A DNA stretch of 64,000 bases from Streptomyces sp. NRRL S-118 (GCF_000716335.1 NZ_KL591023.1:1-64000), one strand, 5' to 3'; shown: positions 25,984 through 35,988, counted from the first letter of the stretch. Translations and numbers: made by a program. Notes: a model not told the origin generated them from the letters alone.

Positions 25984-28782
25984 ATGGTCGCGGCCGGGTC
26001 TGCGGTGTTAGAAAGGAGCGTGGTCAACGTTCGCGACCGATTCCGTGGTGCCTCGGTTCGGTCACTGGCCGAAAGGCGTCCGCGGAGTGTCGCCGGGCAG
26101 GTCTTCGTCCTGCAGGTGGCGCTTGTCGTACTGCTCGTCCTCGGCGCGGTCCTCGCGCTGCTCCTCCAGTCGCGCAGCGACAGCGACCGCGAGGCGCGCA
26201 ACCGTTCCGTCGCGGTCGCCCAATCGTTCGCCCACGCCCCCGGCATCGATGAGGTACTGGCCTCGCCCGATCCGTCCCGCGTGCTCCAGCCCCTCACCGA
26301 AGCCGCCCGCAAGGCGGCCGGTGTCGACTTCATCGTCATCATGGACACCCAGGGAATCCGCTACACCCACCCCCAGCCCGAGCGGATCGGCGGCCGCTTC
26401 GTCGGCACCATCGAGCCCTCCCTCGAAGGCCGCGTCCACACCGAGAACGTCAACGGCCCCCTCGGTGACGAGGTCCAGGCCATAGTGCCGATCCGGGACT
26501 CCGACGACGGGCGGATCATCGGCCTCGTCTCCGCCGGACTCCAGGTCAAGAACGTCACCGGCGTGGTCAATCGCCAGCTCCCCGTCATCCTCGCCACCAG
26601 TGCGGCCGGCCTGGGCCTGGCCACCGCCGGGACGGCCCTGGTGGCCGGACGGCTGCGCCGCCAGACCCACGGCCTCGGCCCCGCCGAGATGACCCGGGTG
26701 TACGAACACCACGACGCCGTCCTCCACGCCGTCCGCGAGGGCGTCGTCATCGTCGGCGGCGACGGACGCCTCCTCCTGGCCAACGACGAGGCCCGCCGCC
26801 TCCTGCAACTGCCCGTCGACGCCGAGGGCCGCCAGATCGGCGAGCTGCCGGGACTCGACCCCGGCATCGCCGAGCTGCTGGCCTCCGGCCGCGTCGCCAC
26901 CGACGAGGTCGTCCTCGCCGCCGACCGGTTGCTCGCCGTCAACCAGCGCCCCACCGACCGCGACGGCGGCCCCGCCGGCACCGTCGCCACCATCCGCGAC
27001 ACCACCGAACTGCGCGCCCTCACCGGCCGTGCCGAGGGCGCCCGCAAGCGCCTCAACCTCCTCTACGATGCCGGCGTCGGCATCGGCACCAGCCTCGACG
27101 TGGTCCGCACCGCCGAGGAACTCGCCGAGGTGGCCGTCCCCCGGTTCGCCGACTTCGTCACCGTCGACCTGGCCGACGCCGTACTGCGCGGCGAGGAGCC
27201 CACCGGCACCGGCGCCGACATGCGCCGCACCGCCGTCGCCGGCATCCGCCACGACCACCCCCTCTACCCGCGCGGCAGGATGATCGGCTTCCTGCCGTCC
27301 ACGCCGCAGGCCCGCGGCTTCGGCAGCGGCCGCGCCGAACTCGTCCCCCACCTGTCCCAGGCACCCGGGTGGCAGGCCCAGGACCCCGAGCGGGCCGGCC
27401 GGATCGTCGAGTACGGCATCCACTCGCTCATCGCGGTGCCCCTCAAGGCCAGGGGAGTGGTGCTGGGCGTCGCCAACTTCTGGCGCTCCGAGAAGCCCGA
27501 GCCGTTCGAGGAGGAGGATCTCGCACTCGCCGAGGAGCTCGTCACCCGGGCGGCGGTCTGCATCGACAACGCCCGCCGCTACACCCGCGAACACGCCATG
27601 GCCGTGACGCTCCAGCGCAGCCTGCTGCCGCGCGCGCTGCCCGAGCACAGCGCGCTCGACGTCGCCCACCGCTACCTGCCCGCCCAGTCCGGCGTCGGCG
27701 GCGACTGGTTCGACGTCATCCCGCTGCCCGGCAGCCGCGTCGCCCTGGTCGTCGGGGACGTCGTCGGGCACGGCCTGCACGCCGCCGCGACGATGGGCCG
27801 GCTGCGCACCGCCGTGCACAACTTCTCCACCCTCGACCTGCCGCCCGACGAGATCCTCGGCCGCCTCGACGACCTGGTCGGCCGCATCGACCAGGACGAG
27901 AGCGACCCCGTCACCGGGCGGCCCGCCGGCGACCCGCCGGACGCCGGCATGACCGGCGCCACCTGCCTCTACGCCGTGTACGACCCGGTCTCGCGCCGCT
28001 GCGTCATGGCCCGCGCGGGGCACCCGCTGCCCGCGCTGGTCCACCCCGACGGGCTGGTGGAGTTCCCCGACCTGCCCGCCGGCCCGCCCCTGGGCCTGGG
28101 CGGCATCCCGTTCGAGACCGCCGAGCTGGAACTCGCCGAGGGCAGCCAGCTCGTCTTCTACACCGACGGGCTGATCGAGGACCGCACCCGCGACATCGAC
28201 GTCGGCCTGGAACTGCTCCGCCAGGCCCTCTCGGCACCGGACCGGACTCCCGACGAGAGCTGCCGCGCCGTCTGCGAAGCACTGCTGCCGGCCCACCCCA
28301 AGGACGACGTGGCCCTGCTGATCGCCCGTACCCGCGCCCTCGGCCCCGACCGGGTCGTCGACTGGGACGTCCCCTTCCACCCCGGAGCCGTCGCCAAGGT
28401 GCGCGCCGCCGCCGTACGTCAGCTCGACGAGTGGGGCCTGTCCGACCTGGCCTTCACCACCGAGCTCGTCCTCAGCGAGCTCATCACCAACGCCATCCGC
28501 TACGGCGCCCCGCCGGTCCGCGTCCGCCTCCTCCACGACCGCGGCCTGACCTGCGAGGTCTCCGACACCAGCAGCACCTCCCCGCACCTGCGGTACGCCG
28601 CCACGACCGACGAGGGAGGCCGCGGCCTCTTCCTCGTCGCCCAGCTCTCCGAACGCTGGGGCACCCGCTACACCCCTCAGGGCAAGGTCATCTGGGCGGA
28701 ACAGCCACCTCCCGACCCGACCCGGGAGACGGCCGCCGAGGGCGCGCTGTTCCTCGACATCCTCGACGCCGACCCGATCTAG
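25984..28782 (+). CDS. SpoIIE-type PP2C phosphatase with Cache-PAS-GAF sensor and RsbW-like ATPase
   Basis: 932 residues. Order: TM1 (about 38-62); CitA/DcuS-like extracellular sensor (63-195, with FIVIMDTQGIRYTHP and IIGLVSAGLQV); TM2 (about 200-222); PAS (245-345); GAF (352-530); SpoIIE/RsbU phosphatase (559-782: GGDWFDVIPL, VVGDVVGHG, YTDGLIEDR, DDVALLIAR metal ligands); GHKL ATPase (794-910: TELVLSELITNAIRYG, DEGGRGLFLV). Such proteins control partner-switching sigma-factor systems by dephosphorylating STAS proteins; the fused ATPase may supply the opposing kinase. The sensor resembles those for small carboxylates. The start is uncertain: ATG 25984 lacks a ribosome site, and GTG codons at 26005 and 26020 are in frame. 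Confidence 0.9.
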   Translation: MVAAGSAVLERSVVNVRDRFRGASVRSLAERRPRSVAGQVFVLQVALVVLLVLGAVLALLLQSRSDSDREARNRSVAVAQSFAHAPGIDEVLASPDPSRVLQPLTEAARKAAGVDFIVIMDTQGIRYTHPQPERIGGRFVGTIEPSLEGRVHTENVNGPLGDEVQAIVPIRDSDDGRIIGLVSAGLQVKNVTGVVNRQLPVILATSAAGLGLATAGTALVAGRLRRQTHGLGPAEMTRVYEHHDAVLHAVREGVVIVGGDGRLLLANDEARRLLQLPVDAEGRQIGELPGLDPGIAELLASGRVATDEVVLAADRLLAVNQRPTDRDGGPAGTVATIRDTTELRALTGRAEGARKRLNLLYDAGVGIGTSLDVVRTAEELAEVAVPRFADFVTVDLADAVLRGEEPTGTGADMRRTAVAGIRHDHPLYPRGRMIGFLPSTPQARGFGSGRAELVPHLSQAPGWQAQDPERAGRIVEYGIHSLIAVPLKARGVVLGVANFWRSEKPEPFEEEDLALAEELVTRAAVCIDNARRYTREHAMAVTLQRSLLPRALPEHSALDVAHRYLPAQSGVGGDWFDVIPLPGSRVALVVGDVVGHGLHAAATMGRLRTAVHNFSTLDLPPDEILGRLDDLVGRIDQDESDPVTGRPAGDPPDAGMTGATCLYAVYDPVSRRCVMARAGHPLPALVHPDGLVEFPDLPAGPPLGLGGIPFETAELELAEGSQLVFYTDGLIEDRTRDIDVGLELLRQALSAPDRTPDESCRAVCEALLPAHPKDDVALLIARTRALGPDRVVDWDVPFHPGAVAKVRAAAVRQLDEWGLSDLAFTTELVLSELITNAIRYGAPPVRVRLLHDRGLTCEVSDTSSTSPHLRYAATTDEGGRGLFLVAQLSERWGTRYTPQGKVIWAEQPPPDPTRETAAEGALFLDILDADPI

Positions 28783-28812
28783 GGGCGACACCCCGCTCCC
28801 GGGCCCCCTCCC

Positions 28813-28839
28813 GGTGACCCTGGTGACCCCGGTGACCTC
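28813..28839. repeat. Three 9-bp tandem units
   Basis: GGTGACCCT, GGTGACCCC and GGTGACCTC follow one another in the 67-base space between the converging phosphatase and XRE regulator genes. Non-coding; function unknown. Confidence 0.5.
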
Positions 28840-28849
28840 CGGGACCGTC

Positions 28850-29704
28850 TCAGCCGGACACCGCCCGCAGGGCGCCCGGACGCCGGCCGGTCAGCCGGTC
28901 CAGTGCCGCGGCAGTGGCGTCGTCGGCGGGGAGGTGGACGACCAGCCTCAGGTCGACGTCGCCGGGCAACTCCAGCGTCTCGTACGCCAGGCGCAGCATC
29001 CCCGCCTCCGGGTGCGCCAGCCGGGTGACCCCCGTGGCCGCCGGGAGCCCCGGCAGCGTGCGCACCCGGTCGGCGAAGTCGGCCCCGGCCGTGAAGGTCA
29101 GCTCGTCGGCGAACGCCGCGACATGGGGATCGGCCCGGAACGGCCCCTGCTTGAGCGCGGCCACCTGCTCGTCGGCGACCCGGTCCCGGTCGGGGAAGAC
29201 GCCGGGGGCCCGCTCGTCGGTGAAGACGAACCGGGTGAGGTTCGGCGGGTCGCCGTCGAGCAGGCCCGCGGGTCCGGCCAGCCGCTCGTACCCGGCAGTC
29301 CAGGCCAGTGCGTCGCCGATCCGGTTCAGCAGTACGGCCGGGGCCGGCTCCAGCCGCTCCAGCAGCACCCGCAGGCCCGGCCGGACCGTACGCTCCGGCG
29401 CCGCCGCGCCCGCGCACATGAACGTGCCGTCGGCGCCCTTGGTCAGCCGGTGCAGGTGCACCCGCTCGCTCGCCGTCAGCCGCAGCGCGTCCGCCAGCGC
29501 GACCACGATCTGCACCGACGGGCGCCGGTCACGGCCCTGCTCCAGGCGCGTCACGTACTCCACGCTCACCCCGGCCAGCATGGCCAGTTCCGCCCGGCGC
29601 AGCCCCGGCGTACGACGGCGCGGGCCGGTCGGCAGGCCGACCTGGGCGGGGGTGACCGCCTCGCGGCGCGTCCGCAGGAAGAGTCCCAGTTCGTTGTCGC
29701 TCAT
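28850..29704 (-). CDS. XRE-family regulator with MmyB-like ligand domain
   Basis: 284 residues, starting MSDNELGLFLRTRREAVTP. N-terminal helix-turn-helix LRRAELAMLAGVSVEYVTRLEQGRDRRPS, then a PAS-like MmyB domain (LNRIGDALAWTAGYERL, NLTRFVFTDERAPGVFPD, HPEAGMLRLAYETLELPGD). This architecture is that of streptomycete regulators that typically sit divergent from a short-chain dehydrogenase or flavin reductase and repress it. Here the divergent partner is the FMN reductase 145 bases away. Likely a redox- or ligand-responsive repressor of that gene. Confidence 0.9.
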   Translation of the reverse strand: MSDNELGLFLRTRREAVTPAQVGLPTGPRRRTPGLRRAELAMLAGVSVEYVTRLEQGRDRRPSVQIVVALADALRLTASERVHLHRLTKGADGTFMCAGAAAPERTVRPGLRVLLERLEPAPAVLLNRIGDALAWTAGYERLAGPAGLLDGDPPNLTRFVFTDERAPGVFPDRDRVADEQVAALKQGPFRADPHVAAFADELTFTAGADFADRVRTLPGLPAATGVTRLAHPEAGMLRLAYETLELPGDVDLRLVVHLPADDATAAALDRLTGRRPGALRAVSG

Positions 29705-29849
29705 CCGGCCGAAGGTAGCAACCCCGGCGGCCCGGAGGGTGGCCCTCTCCCTACCAGCTCCGGCCCGGCCTCCCCGCCGCGCCGCTGCCACGACAGGTTG
29801 GAGGACGTGACCGCACGGTCGCCCGTGACCACTCCCAAGGAGCCCCGAC

Positions 29850-30503
29850 ATGTCCTCGTCCTCCGCCACGCCCTCCGCCACGTCCTCCGCCCCCACCGCG
29901 GGCTCCTCCCGCCCCCTGCGCCTCGCGGTCGTCGTCGGCAGCGTCAGGGAAGGCCGCTTCGGCCCCGTCGTCACCCGCTGGTTCGCCGAGCAGGCCGAGC
30001 AGCACGGCGGGTTCGAGGTCGACGTCGTCGACCTGGCCGACGTCGAGCTGCCGCTCGCGCTGCCTCCCGTACCGCCCGCGATGGACCCGGACCTGCCCCG
30101 CCCCGCCGGAATGGCCGGGCTGACGCGGCGCATCGCGGCGGCGGACGCCGTCGTCGTGGTCACCCCCGACTACAACCGCAGCTTCCCGGCCTCCCTCAAG
30201 GCCGCCATCGACTGGCACTGCACCGAGTGGCGCGCCAAGCCCATCGGCTTCGTCGGATACAGCGGCGCCAGCGGCGGGCTCCTCGCCATCGAGCAGCTGC
30301 GGCAGGTCTTCGGCGAGCTGCACGCCCACACCGTCCGCGACTACGTCAGCTTCCCCCGCTACTACCTGCTGTTCGACGCGGACGGCCGGCTCACGGACCC
30401 CGAGGAGCACGCCACCGCCGCGAAGGCCATGCTCGACCAGCTCGACTGGTGGGGCCGGGTCCTGCGCGACGCCCGCCGCGAGCGCCCCTACGCCGGCCGG
30501 TAG
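29850..30503 (+). CDS. NADPH-dependent FMN reductase
   Basis: 217 residues. After a Ser/Ala-rich leader the flavodoxin-like fold shows the FMN-phosphate loop VVVGSVREGRFGPVV, ADAVVVVTPDYNRSFPASLK and GFVGYSGASGGLLAIEQL. It reduces FMN, and possibly quinones or azo compounds, with NADPH in the cytoplasm. AAGGAG precedes the ATG. Divergent from the XRE/MmyB regulator, which probably controls it. Confidence 0.9.
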   Translation: MSSSSATPSATSSAPTAGSSRPLRLAVVVGSVREGRFGPVVTRWFAEQAEQHGGFEVDVVDLADVELPLALPPVPPAMDPDLPRPAGMAGLTRRIAAADAVVVVTPDYNRSFPASLKAAIDWHCTEWRAKPIGFVGYSGASGGLLAIEQLRQVFGELHAHTVRDYVSFPRYYLLFDADGRLTDPEEHATAAKAMLDQLDWWGRVLRDARRERPYAGR

Positions 30504-30517
30504 CCCCCGCCTGCCGA

Positions 30518-30523
30518 TACGCT
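30518..30523 (+). promoter_or_regulatory. -10 element placed for leaderless methyltransferase mRNA
   Basis: TACGCT sits 8 bases before the ATG at 30532, within the 28-base gap after the FMN reductase. The same hexamer at nearly the same distance precedes alkB. Confidence 0.4.
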
Positions 30524-30531
30524 GGACGGCG

Positions 30532-31257
30532 ATGTTCACAGCCAAGGGCCCGACCCTCCGCGAACTCGCCGTCCAGGCGCTCTCCTCCACCGAGCGCGGC
30601 TACGACCTGCTGGCCCCCTCGTTCGACCGGACGCCCTTCCGCACCCCCGACCGGCTGCTCGACGCGGTCACCGACGCGCTGCGGCCGTTCGGGCCGTTCC
30701 GCGCCGGCCTCGACGTGTGCTGCGGCACCGGGGCGGGCCTGCGCGTGCTGCGGGAGGTGTGCCGCGAACAGGTCACGGGTGTCGACTTCAGCGCCGGGAT
30801 GCTCGCCCGGGCCCGCGCCGCCCACCCGCGCACCGCCGAAGGGCCGGTGCCGCACTGGGTACGGGCCGACGCCCGCGCGCTGCCGTTCCGGGAGGGTTTC
30901 GACCTGGCCGTCAGCTTCGGTGCCTTCGGGCACTTCCTGCCCCGCGAGCGCCCGGTCCTCTTCCGTCAGGTGCACACGGCGCTGCGGCCGGGCGGACTGT
31001 TCGCCTTCCCCGTCCCCGCCCCGCCACCGGTCGGTTCACTGCCCTACTGGGCCCTGTGGGGCTTCGACACCGTGATGCGGGTGCGCAACCTCCTGTGGCG
31101 GCCGCGCTTCATCATGTACTACCGCACCTTCCGCCTCCCGGACGTCCTCGACGACCTGGCCCGCGCCGGCTTCACGGCCGGTACGACGGCGCTCCCGGCG
31201 CTCGGCACCCGCCCCGACGGCGCTCCCCGCTGCCGGCTGGTGGTGGCACGCCGGTAG
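30532..31257 (+). CDS. Class I SAM-dependent methyltransferase
   Basis: 241 residues. Motif I GLDVCCGTGAGLRVLREVC, motif II-like VTGVDFSAGMLARARAAH, RADARALPFREGFDLAVSFG (motif III/IV) and LRPGGLFAFPVPAPP. General Rossmann methyltransferase of the type-11 domain; substrate unknown. The C-terminal half (RFIMYYRTFRLPDVLDDLAR) resembles methyltransferases that act on lipids or small metabolites. It is followed 78 bases later by the ATP-grasp gene. Confidence 0.88.
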   Translation: MFTAKGPTLRELAVQALSSTERGYDLLAPSFDRTPFRTPDRLLDAVTDALRPFGPFRAGLDVCCGTGAGLRVLREVCREQVTGVDFSAGMLARARAAHPRTAEGPVPHWVRADARALPFREGFDLAVSFGAFGHFLPRERPVLFRQVHTALRPGGLFAFPVPAPPPVGSLPYWALWGFDTVMRVRNLLWRPRFIMYYRTFRLPDVLDDLARAGFTAGTTALPALGTRPDGAPRCRLVVARR

Positions 31258-31335
31258 GTTGGGCGGCGCCGCGCCCCCGCCCCGCGGGAGCTCGCCCCGA
31301 CCGACCCCGTCGGGCCGCCCACCCCCAGGAGAAAC

Positions 31336-32184
31336 GTGTCCGCCACCGCGCCCCGGCCCCGGCTGCTGTACGTCACCGACCTCGCCTACCAGGCCCGCGG
31401 GCGGCGCTACTGCGACGAGGACATCTTCCTCACGTCCCGGCTGCGCGACACCTTCGACCTCGCCCTGTGCCACCCGGCCGACGCGGCCGCCCTCATGGCC
31501 TCCTTCGACGCCGTCGTCGTCCGCAACAGCGGCCCGGTGCTGCACTACCGCGCCGCGTACGACGACTTCCGCGCCCGCGCCCTCGCCGCCGGTGTCCCCG
31601 TGTACAACCAGCTCACCGGCAAGGGCGACATGGCCGGCAAGCAGTACCTGCTCGACCTGAGCGCCGCGGGACACCCGGTCATCCCCACCGTCGACCGCCC
31701 GGAGGACCTCCACCGCCTGCCCCGGGCGGACACCTACGTCGTCAAGCCCAGGACCGGCGCGGACTCGATAGGCCTGGAGTTCGTCACCCCCGACCGGCTG
31801 TCCCGCCTCGCCGCCGGCGGCGACGTCCTCGTCCAGCCCCGCGTCGACTTCCGCTACGAGGTGTCGTTCTACTTCATCGACCGCACCTTCCAGTACGCCC
31901 TCTTCGCCCCCCGCCCCGACCGGCGCTGGGACCTCGCCCCGTACGAACCCACGGCCGCCGACCTTGCCTTCGCCCAGTGGTTCGTCGACTGGAACGCCAT
32001 CGACCACGGCATCCAGCGGGTCGACGCCTGCCGTGCCCCCGGCGGCGAACTCCTCCTGGTCGAGCTGGAGGACCTCAACCCCTACCTCTCCCTCGACCTC
32101 CTCGACGAGCGGACCCGCGACTCCTTCGTCACGCGGATGACCGCGTCCCTGCACCGCCTCCTCGGCGCAACCTCGGCCGCCTGA
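31336..32184 (+). CDS. ATP-grasp-like protein
   Basis: 282 residues from GTG with AGGAG upstream. N-terminal Rossmann-like part (PRLLYVTDLAYQARGRRYCD, DAVVVRNSGPVLHY), then ATP-grasp signatures YNQLTGKGDMAGKQYLLDL, TYVVKPRTGADSIGLEFV (the Lys of the ATP-binding strand) and a C-terminal metal-binding stretch ELLLVELEDLNPYLSLDLL (E-x-x-D/N-x-N). The family ligates an acid to an amine via an acylphosphate. Similar unnamed proteins occur in actinobacteria. The substrate is unknown; glutathione-synthetase-like chemistry is the broad guess. Confidence 0.75.
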   Translation: MSATAPRPRLLYVTDLAYQARGRRYCDEDIFLTSRLRDTFDLALCHPADAAALMASFDAVVVRNSGPVLHYRAAYDDFRARALAAGVPVYNQLTGKGDMAGKQYLLDLSAAGHPVIPTVDRPEDLHRLPRADTYVVKPRTGADSIGLEFVTPDRLSRLAAGGDVLVQPRVDFRYEVSFYFIDRTFQYALFAPRPDRRWDLAPYEPTAADLAFAQWFVDWNAIDHGIQRVDACRAPGGELLLVELEDLNPYLSLDLLDERTRDSFVTRMTASLHRLLGATSAA

Positions 32185-32296
32185 GCGCCCCTGAGGTTGC
32201 GATCCGGCAATACGTCCGGGCGAATGGAAACGGCACCGCGAGAAATCCCCTCTTGGGTGTCGGACCAGTGGTTTTCCGAGAGGCAGTGAACAGAGC

Positions 32297-33817
32297 ATGT
32301 CCGTCGGCGCAACGAGTGTCACCATCCCCCGGGATCCGGGCGACGGCCCGGGGGCGGGCCCGGGGAAGGACGGGGGAGGACCGCGCCGGTCGTGGACCAC
32401 CATCTGGACGACGGGCCTGGCGCTGCTGCCGCTGGGCCTCCTGGCCGCGGCCTCGTACCTGGGCCGCTACGTCCGGCCGAGCGCCGACGAGTGGTGCTTC
32501 CTGCCCGTCGTACGGGACGGCGGCATCTGGGGACTCGTCGACAAGTTCTACTCCACCGACAACGGGCGGATCGCCAACGGCCTGCTCGTCGGGCTGTACG
32601 CCGAGTTCCCCGTGGCCGGCCACCAGTGGTACGCCGTGATCAGCGGCGTCCTGATGCTGGTGCTGCTGTGGGCCGTCACCGTCCACGCCCTGCGTGCCAC
32701 CGGCCGGCAGGTACCGCGCGGCGTGCCGCTGCTCGTCGCCTCGATGATCACGGCGATGTTCCTCTTCGCCACGCCCAACACCTACAAGACCTTCTTCTGG
32801 CCGGCCGCCTCCGTATCGCACACGCTGGCCCCCGTGCTGGCGTGCGCGGCGGCCGTGCCGCTGATGCGCGCCCGCGGCCGCCGGGGCAGGATCGCCGCCC
32901 TGGCGGTGGTCCTGGTCGCGGGCGTCTTCATGGGCACGCTCTCCGAGGAGGCGTCCGTCGTCGCGCTCGTGGTGCTCGCCGTCGCCCTCCTGTGCGCGAA
33001 CCTGCTGTTCACCACGCGGGTGCGGTCCCTGGTCCGCGTCTGGGCGGTGACCGGTATGGCGGGCGTCGCCATCGGCACGCTGCTGCTCGTGACCTCCCCC
33101 GGCTCGCGCAACCGCCGCCGGCGGTACGACGCCGAGACCGTCTCCATGCTCGCCCCCGAATCGCTCATCGGGTCGCTGCGCGCGTACCTGCGCATCCTGG
33201 AGACCGTCTTCACGACCTGGGAGTACGTGGGCGCGGTCGCGGCCGGAGTGCTGCTGGGGCTGCTGGCGCGCCGCCGGGCGGGCCACCGGCCGGTGCTGAT
33301 GCCGTGCCGCCCGCTGCTGCTCGCCGCACTCGGCACGCTCACCTTCCTCGCCTGCGGCTACCTGTGCACCGCCATCACCTACCCGGCCTTCGGCGAGCGC
33401 GTGGTGCGCACCGAGCGGACCTGGAACGACTGGCTGCTGGTGTACGTCGCGCTGCTCACCGGCCTCGGCGCGCTGACGGGCCGCGCGCTGCGGGTGCGCA
33501 CCGCCCCGGCGGGCAGCCGCAACCGTCTGGTGACGGCGCTCGCCGCGGCCGTGTGCGCGGTGTCCGTCCTGGGCCTGGTCGCCCCGCTGTACGACCTGGG
33601 CCACGACATGAAGGCACGGGCCCAGAAGTGGGACCGCCAGGACCGCTGGCTGCGCGAGCAGGCCGCCGGCGGCGCCACCACGGCCCCGTACAAGCCGCTG
33701 CCCGTCGGCAGGATGCTGGAGCCGTTCGGCAACAACGGGCGCAACGTGTGGCCCGCGCAGTGCGTCGCCGACTACTACGACCTGGAGAAGGTCACTTACG
33801 GGACGCGCCTTCCGTGA
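32297..33817 (+). CDS. DUF6056-like polytopic membrane protein (GT-C-like)
   Basis: 506 residues with about 10-11 membrane helices. The first outside loop contains [17 protein letters not shown] and [16 protein letters not shown]. The acidic D-E/D-N pair soon after TM1 is reminiscent of GT-C glycosyltransferases that use polyprenyl-phosphate sugars. [19 protein letters not shown] and [15 protein letters not shown] are typical of the DUF6056 group. The C-terminal tail lies outside the last helix. Its 3' end overlaps the convergent gtrA gene by 26 bases. With the GtrA/GT2 pair it could form a cell-envelope glycosylation set. The membrane protein call is certain; enzymatic function is inference. 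Confidence 0.8.
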   Translation: MSVGATSVTIPRDPGDGPGAGPGKDGGGPRRSWTTIWTTGLALLPLGLLAAASYLGRYVRPSADEWCFLPVVRDGGIWGLVDKFYSTDNGRIANGLLVGLYAEFPVAGHQWYAVISGVLMLVLLWAVTVHALRATGRQVPRGVPLLVASMITAMFLFATPNTYKTFFWPAASVSHTLAPVLACAAAVPLMRARGRRGRIAALAVVLVAGVFMGTLSEEASVVALVVLAVALLCANLLFTTRVRSLVRVWAVTGMAGVAIGTLLLVTSPGSRNRRRRYDAETVSMLAPESLIGSLRAYLRILETVFTTWEYVGAVAAGVLLGLLARRRAGHRPVLMPCRPLLLAALGTLTFLACGYLCTAITYPAFGERVVRTERTWNDWLLVYVALLTGLGALTGRALRVRTAPAGSRNRLVTALAAAVCAVSVLGLVAPLYDLGHDMKARAQKWDRQDRWLREQAAGGATTAPYKPLPVGRMLEPFGNNGRNVWPAQCVADYYDLEKVTYGTRLP

Positions 33818-34286
33818 CCTGAGCCGCTTCCTCCGCCCGCGGCGGCCGGGAACCCGACCGACGGGTCGCGGCCGCCCCGGAGGTGATGGCCCATCGGGCC
33901 AGCAGGAACGACAGCGGCGTGACGGCGACGCCGGCCGCGAGCGCGGCGAGGTTCTCGTTCATGCCGAGCCGGCTCACGGCGAGGTGGAGCAGGACGCCGC
34001 TGCCGACGACGTTCACGGCCCCGGAAAGGGGATAGCGCGCGAAGGCCCGCCAGGTGGGCCGGGTGCGCAGGGTGATGTACGAGTTGAGCAGGAACGAGCC
34101 GACGACGCTCACCGCGTACCCCACGGCGTGCGCCGCCAGATAGGGCAGCCAGATGTTCAGCAAGGCGTACACGGCGTAGTAGACCGCCGTGTTGGCCAGG
34201 CCGATCGCCGCGAAGGTCGCGAACTGGCGCAGGCCGGCCGCGCTCGGCGGGCGCGGCACCGCCCGGCCGGCCGGACGGTGCTTCAC
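33792..34286 (-). CDS. GtrA-family membrane protein
   Basis: 164 residues from a GTG overlapping the GT2 stop (GTGA). Four membrane helices of the GtrA fold: [43 protein letters not shown] (with the conserved N-S-Y/F-x-x-x-R), [16 protein letters not shown] and [21 protein letters not shown]. GtrA proteins are proposed flippases for polyprenyl-phosphate-linked sugars made by the GtrB-type GT2, here the coupled upstream gene. Confidence 0.9.
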   Translation of the reverse strand: MKHRPAGRAVPRPPSAAGLRQFATFAAIGLANTAVYYAVYALLNIWLPYLAAHAVGYAVSVVGSFLLNSYITLRTRPTWRAFARYPLSGAVNVVGSGVLLHLAVSRLGMNENLAALAAGVAVTPLSFLLARWAITSGAAATRRSGSRPPRAEEAAQVTEGASRK

Positions 34287-35299
34287 GACTCCGGCCGGGT
34301 GCGTCCGGCGGCTTCCAGCCGGGGCGTGGTGCGGACGGCGGCACGGTCCACGGTGCCGGGGGCGGTACGGGCTCCGGCGGGCTCGTTCGTCTCGCGGACG
34401 ACGTAATGGGGCCGCCGCTTGGACTCGTGGTAGATCCGGCCCACGTACTCGCCGATGACGCCGAGGGTGGCGAGCTGGACGCCGCTGAGCGCCACGATGG
34501 CGGTGATGAGCGTGGCGTAACCCGGGGTGTCGACGCCGTCCAGGATGACGTTGGCGATGATCCACAGCGCGTACGCGAAGGCCGAGAGGAAGAGCCACAG
34601 GCCGGTGTGGATCGCCAGCCGCAGCGGGCGGCTGTTGAAGGAGAGCAGCCCGTCGATGCCGTAGTTGAGCAGTCGTCGGCCGCCCCACTTCGACCGCCCC
34701 GCGGCCCGTTCGACGTTCTGGTACGTGAAGCTGACGGTGTCGAAGCCGATCCAGGAGAACAGGCCCTTGGAGAAGCGGTTGCTCTCCGGCAGGGACAGCA
34801 CCGCGTCGACCGCGCGGCGCGACAGCAGGCGGAAGTCGCCCGCCCCGTCCACGACCTCGACGTCCATGAAGCGGCGCACCAGACGGTAGTAGGCGCGGCT
34901 GAGCGAGCTGCGCACGGCGCCCTCGCCCGTGCGGTCGCGCTGGGCGATGACCTGGTCGTAGCCGTGCCGGTGCAGTTCCAGCATGCGGGGGACGAGCTCC
35001 GGCGGGTGCTGGAGGTCGGCGTCCATGAGGACCACGGCGTCGCCCCGGGACATGCGCAGGCCGGCCAGCATGGCCGACTCCTTGCCGAAGTTGCGGCTGA
35101 AGGAGGTGTAGCGCACCCGCGGGTCCGTCGCCGCCAGCCCGCGCAGCCGGTCCATCGTCCCGTCGCCGCTGCCGTCGTCGACGTAACAGACCTCGAAGGT
35201 GGCGCCGGCCGGTTCGAGCGCCGCGGTCAGGGCGGCGTGGAACGCCTCGATCACCTCGCTCTCGTCGAAGCACGGGACGACGACCGAAATATGGACCAT
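34283..35299 (-). CDS. GtrB/DPM1-like polyprenyl-phosphate glycosyltransferase (GT2)
   Basis: 338 residues. GT2 domain (1-225): [64 protein letters not shown] (DxD region), [33 protein letters not shown] and [10 protein letters not shown]. Two C-terminal membrane helices follow ([46 protein letters not shown]). It transfers a sugar from a nucleotide donor to undecaprenyl phosphate on the cytoplasmic face; GtrA, next in the operon, would flip the product. Confidence 0.93.
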   Translation of the reverse strand: MVHISVVVPCFDESEVIEAFHAALTAALEPAGATFEVCYVDDGSGDGTMDRLRGLAATDPRVRYTSFSRNFGKESAMLAGLRMSRGDAVVLMDADLQHPPELVPRMLELHRHGYDQVIAQRDRTGEGAVRSSLSRAYYRLVRRFMDVEVVDGAGDFRLLSRRAVDAVLSLPESNRFSKGLFSWIGFDTVSFTYQNVERAAGRSKWGGRRLLNYGIDGLLSFNSRPLRLAIHTGLWLFLSAFAYALWIIANVILDGVDTPGYATLITAIVALSGVQLATLGVIGEYVGRIYHESKRRPHYVVRETNEPAGARTAPGTVDRAAVRTTPRLEAAGRTRPES

Positions 35300-35556
35300 T
35301 GCCTACTCACTCCATGCACCGGTGTGCGGGGCGGCGGACGCACGATCGGTGCCCACCGCACATGGAGGATGGTGATCGGCCGGTCGGGGTTGCCTTGCCG
35401 TGCGGAGGACTTCGGCACATGCGCCGCCACGTTCCTCCCCAGTGGAGCGCGCGGAAGGGCGCGGCACAGTCCCACGCCGTCCACTCGGGTGACCCCCGGA
35501 CACGGCTCCGCCCCGCGGTCCCGTGGCGGGCGGCGGGGCGGACGGTCCGGTTCGGC

Positions 35557-35748
35557 TCAGGAATCCTTGCTCACCTCTCTGTTGATGGCGGCCGGCGAGT
35601 CGTACTCCTTCTCCGGCAGCGACTTGAGCGCCTCCATGACGTCCCGGCCGGCCTTGTGCTTCTGCGCCGTGCCGACGATGTCCTGCTTCGACGCGGGGTA
35701 GTGCACACCGCCGAGAGCCTTCTGCATTTCAATGGGGTTCACGTTCAT
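35557..35748 (-). CDS. DUF2795 small protein
   Basis: 63 residues: MNVNPIEMQKALGGVHYPAS, then KQDIVGTAQKHKAGRDVMEA and LKSLPEKEYDSPAAINREVS. This is a standard DUF2795 protein (helical, about 60-90 residues) of unknown function, common in actinobacteria and often stress-associated. The ATG at 35748 matches the family start and lies 9 bases from a GGGTAT -10-like element. A GTG six codons upstream is less likely. Divergent from the DUF5133 gene. Confidence 0.85.
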   Translation of the reverse strand: MNVNPIEMQKALGGVHYPASKQDIVGTAQKHKAGRDVMEALKSLPEKEYDSPAAINREVSKDS

Positions 35749-35757
35749 ATGCGACGA

Positions 35758-35763
35758 ATACCC
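35758..35763 (-). promoter_or_regulatory. GGGTAT -10-like element of a stress sigma factor
   Basis: GGGTAT on the minus strand, 9 bases before the DUF2795 ATG, matches the -10 of sigma-B-group promoters (GGGTAY). The expected GNNT upstream half is not found at 14-16 bases, so the match is partial. Confidence 0.3.
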
Positions 35764-35988
35764 CACGTCTTAGGAAACATCACCGGAAAACGGATGATCA
35801 CCTGCTGTGTCCATGCTGCGCGGATCCGTCACGGTTGCATCACAATGTCGGTTGAGGAGCGGAGCGCGCGGGCACATCCAAGTGCGGGGATGGCGTCCCG
35901 GCAGGGGACTGGCGCAGCCGGCCTCGGGAGGCCGGTACCGGCATCCCTCCCACCGTGTGCTTTGTGGCGTGGAAAGGCAGGTACGTTC

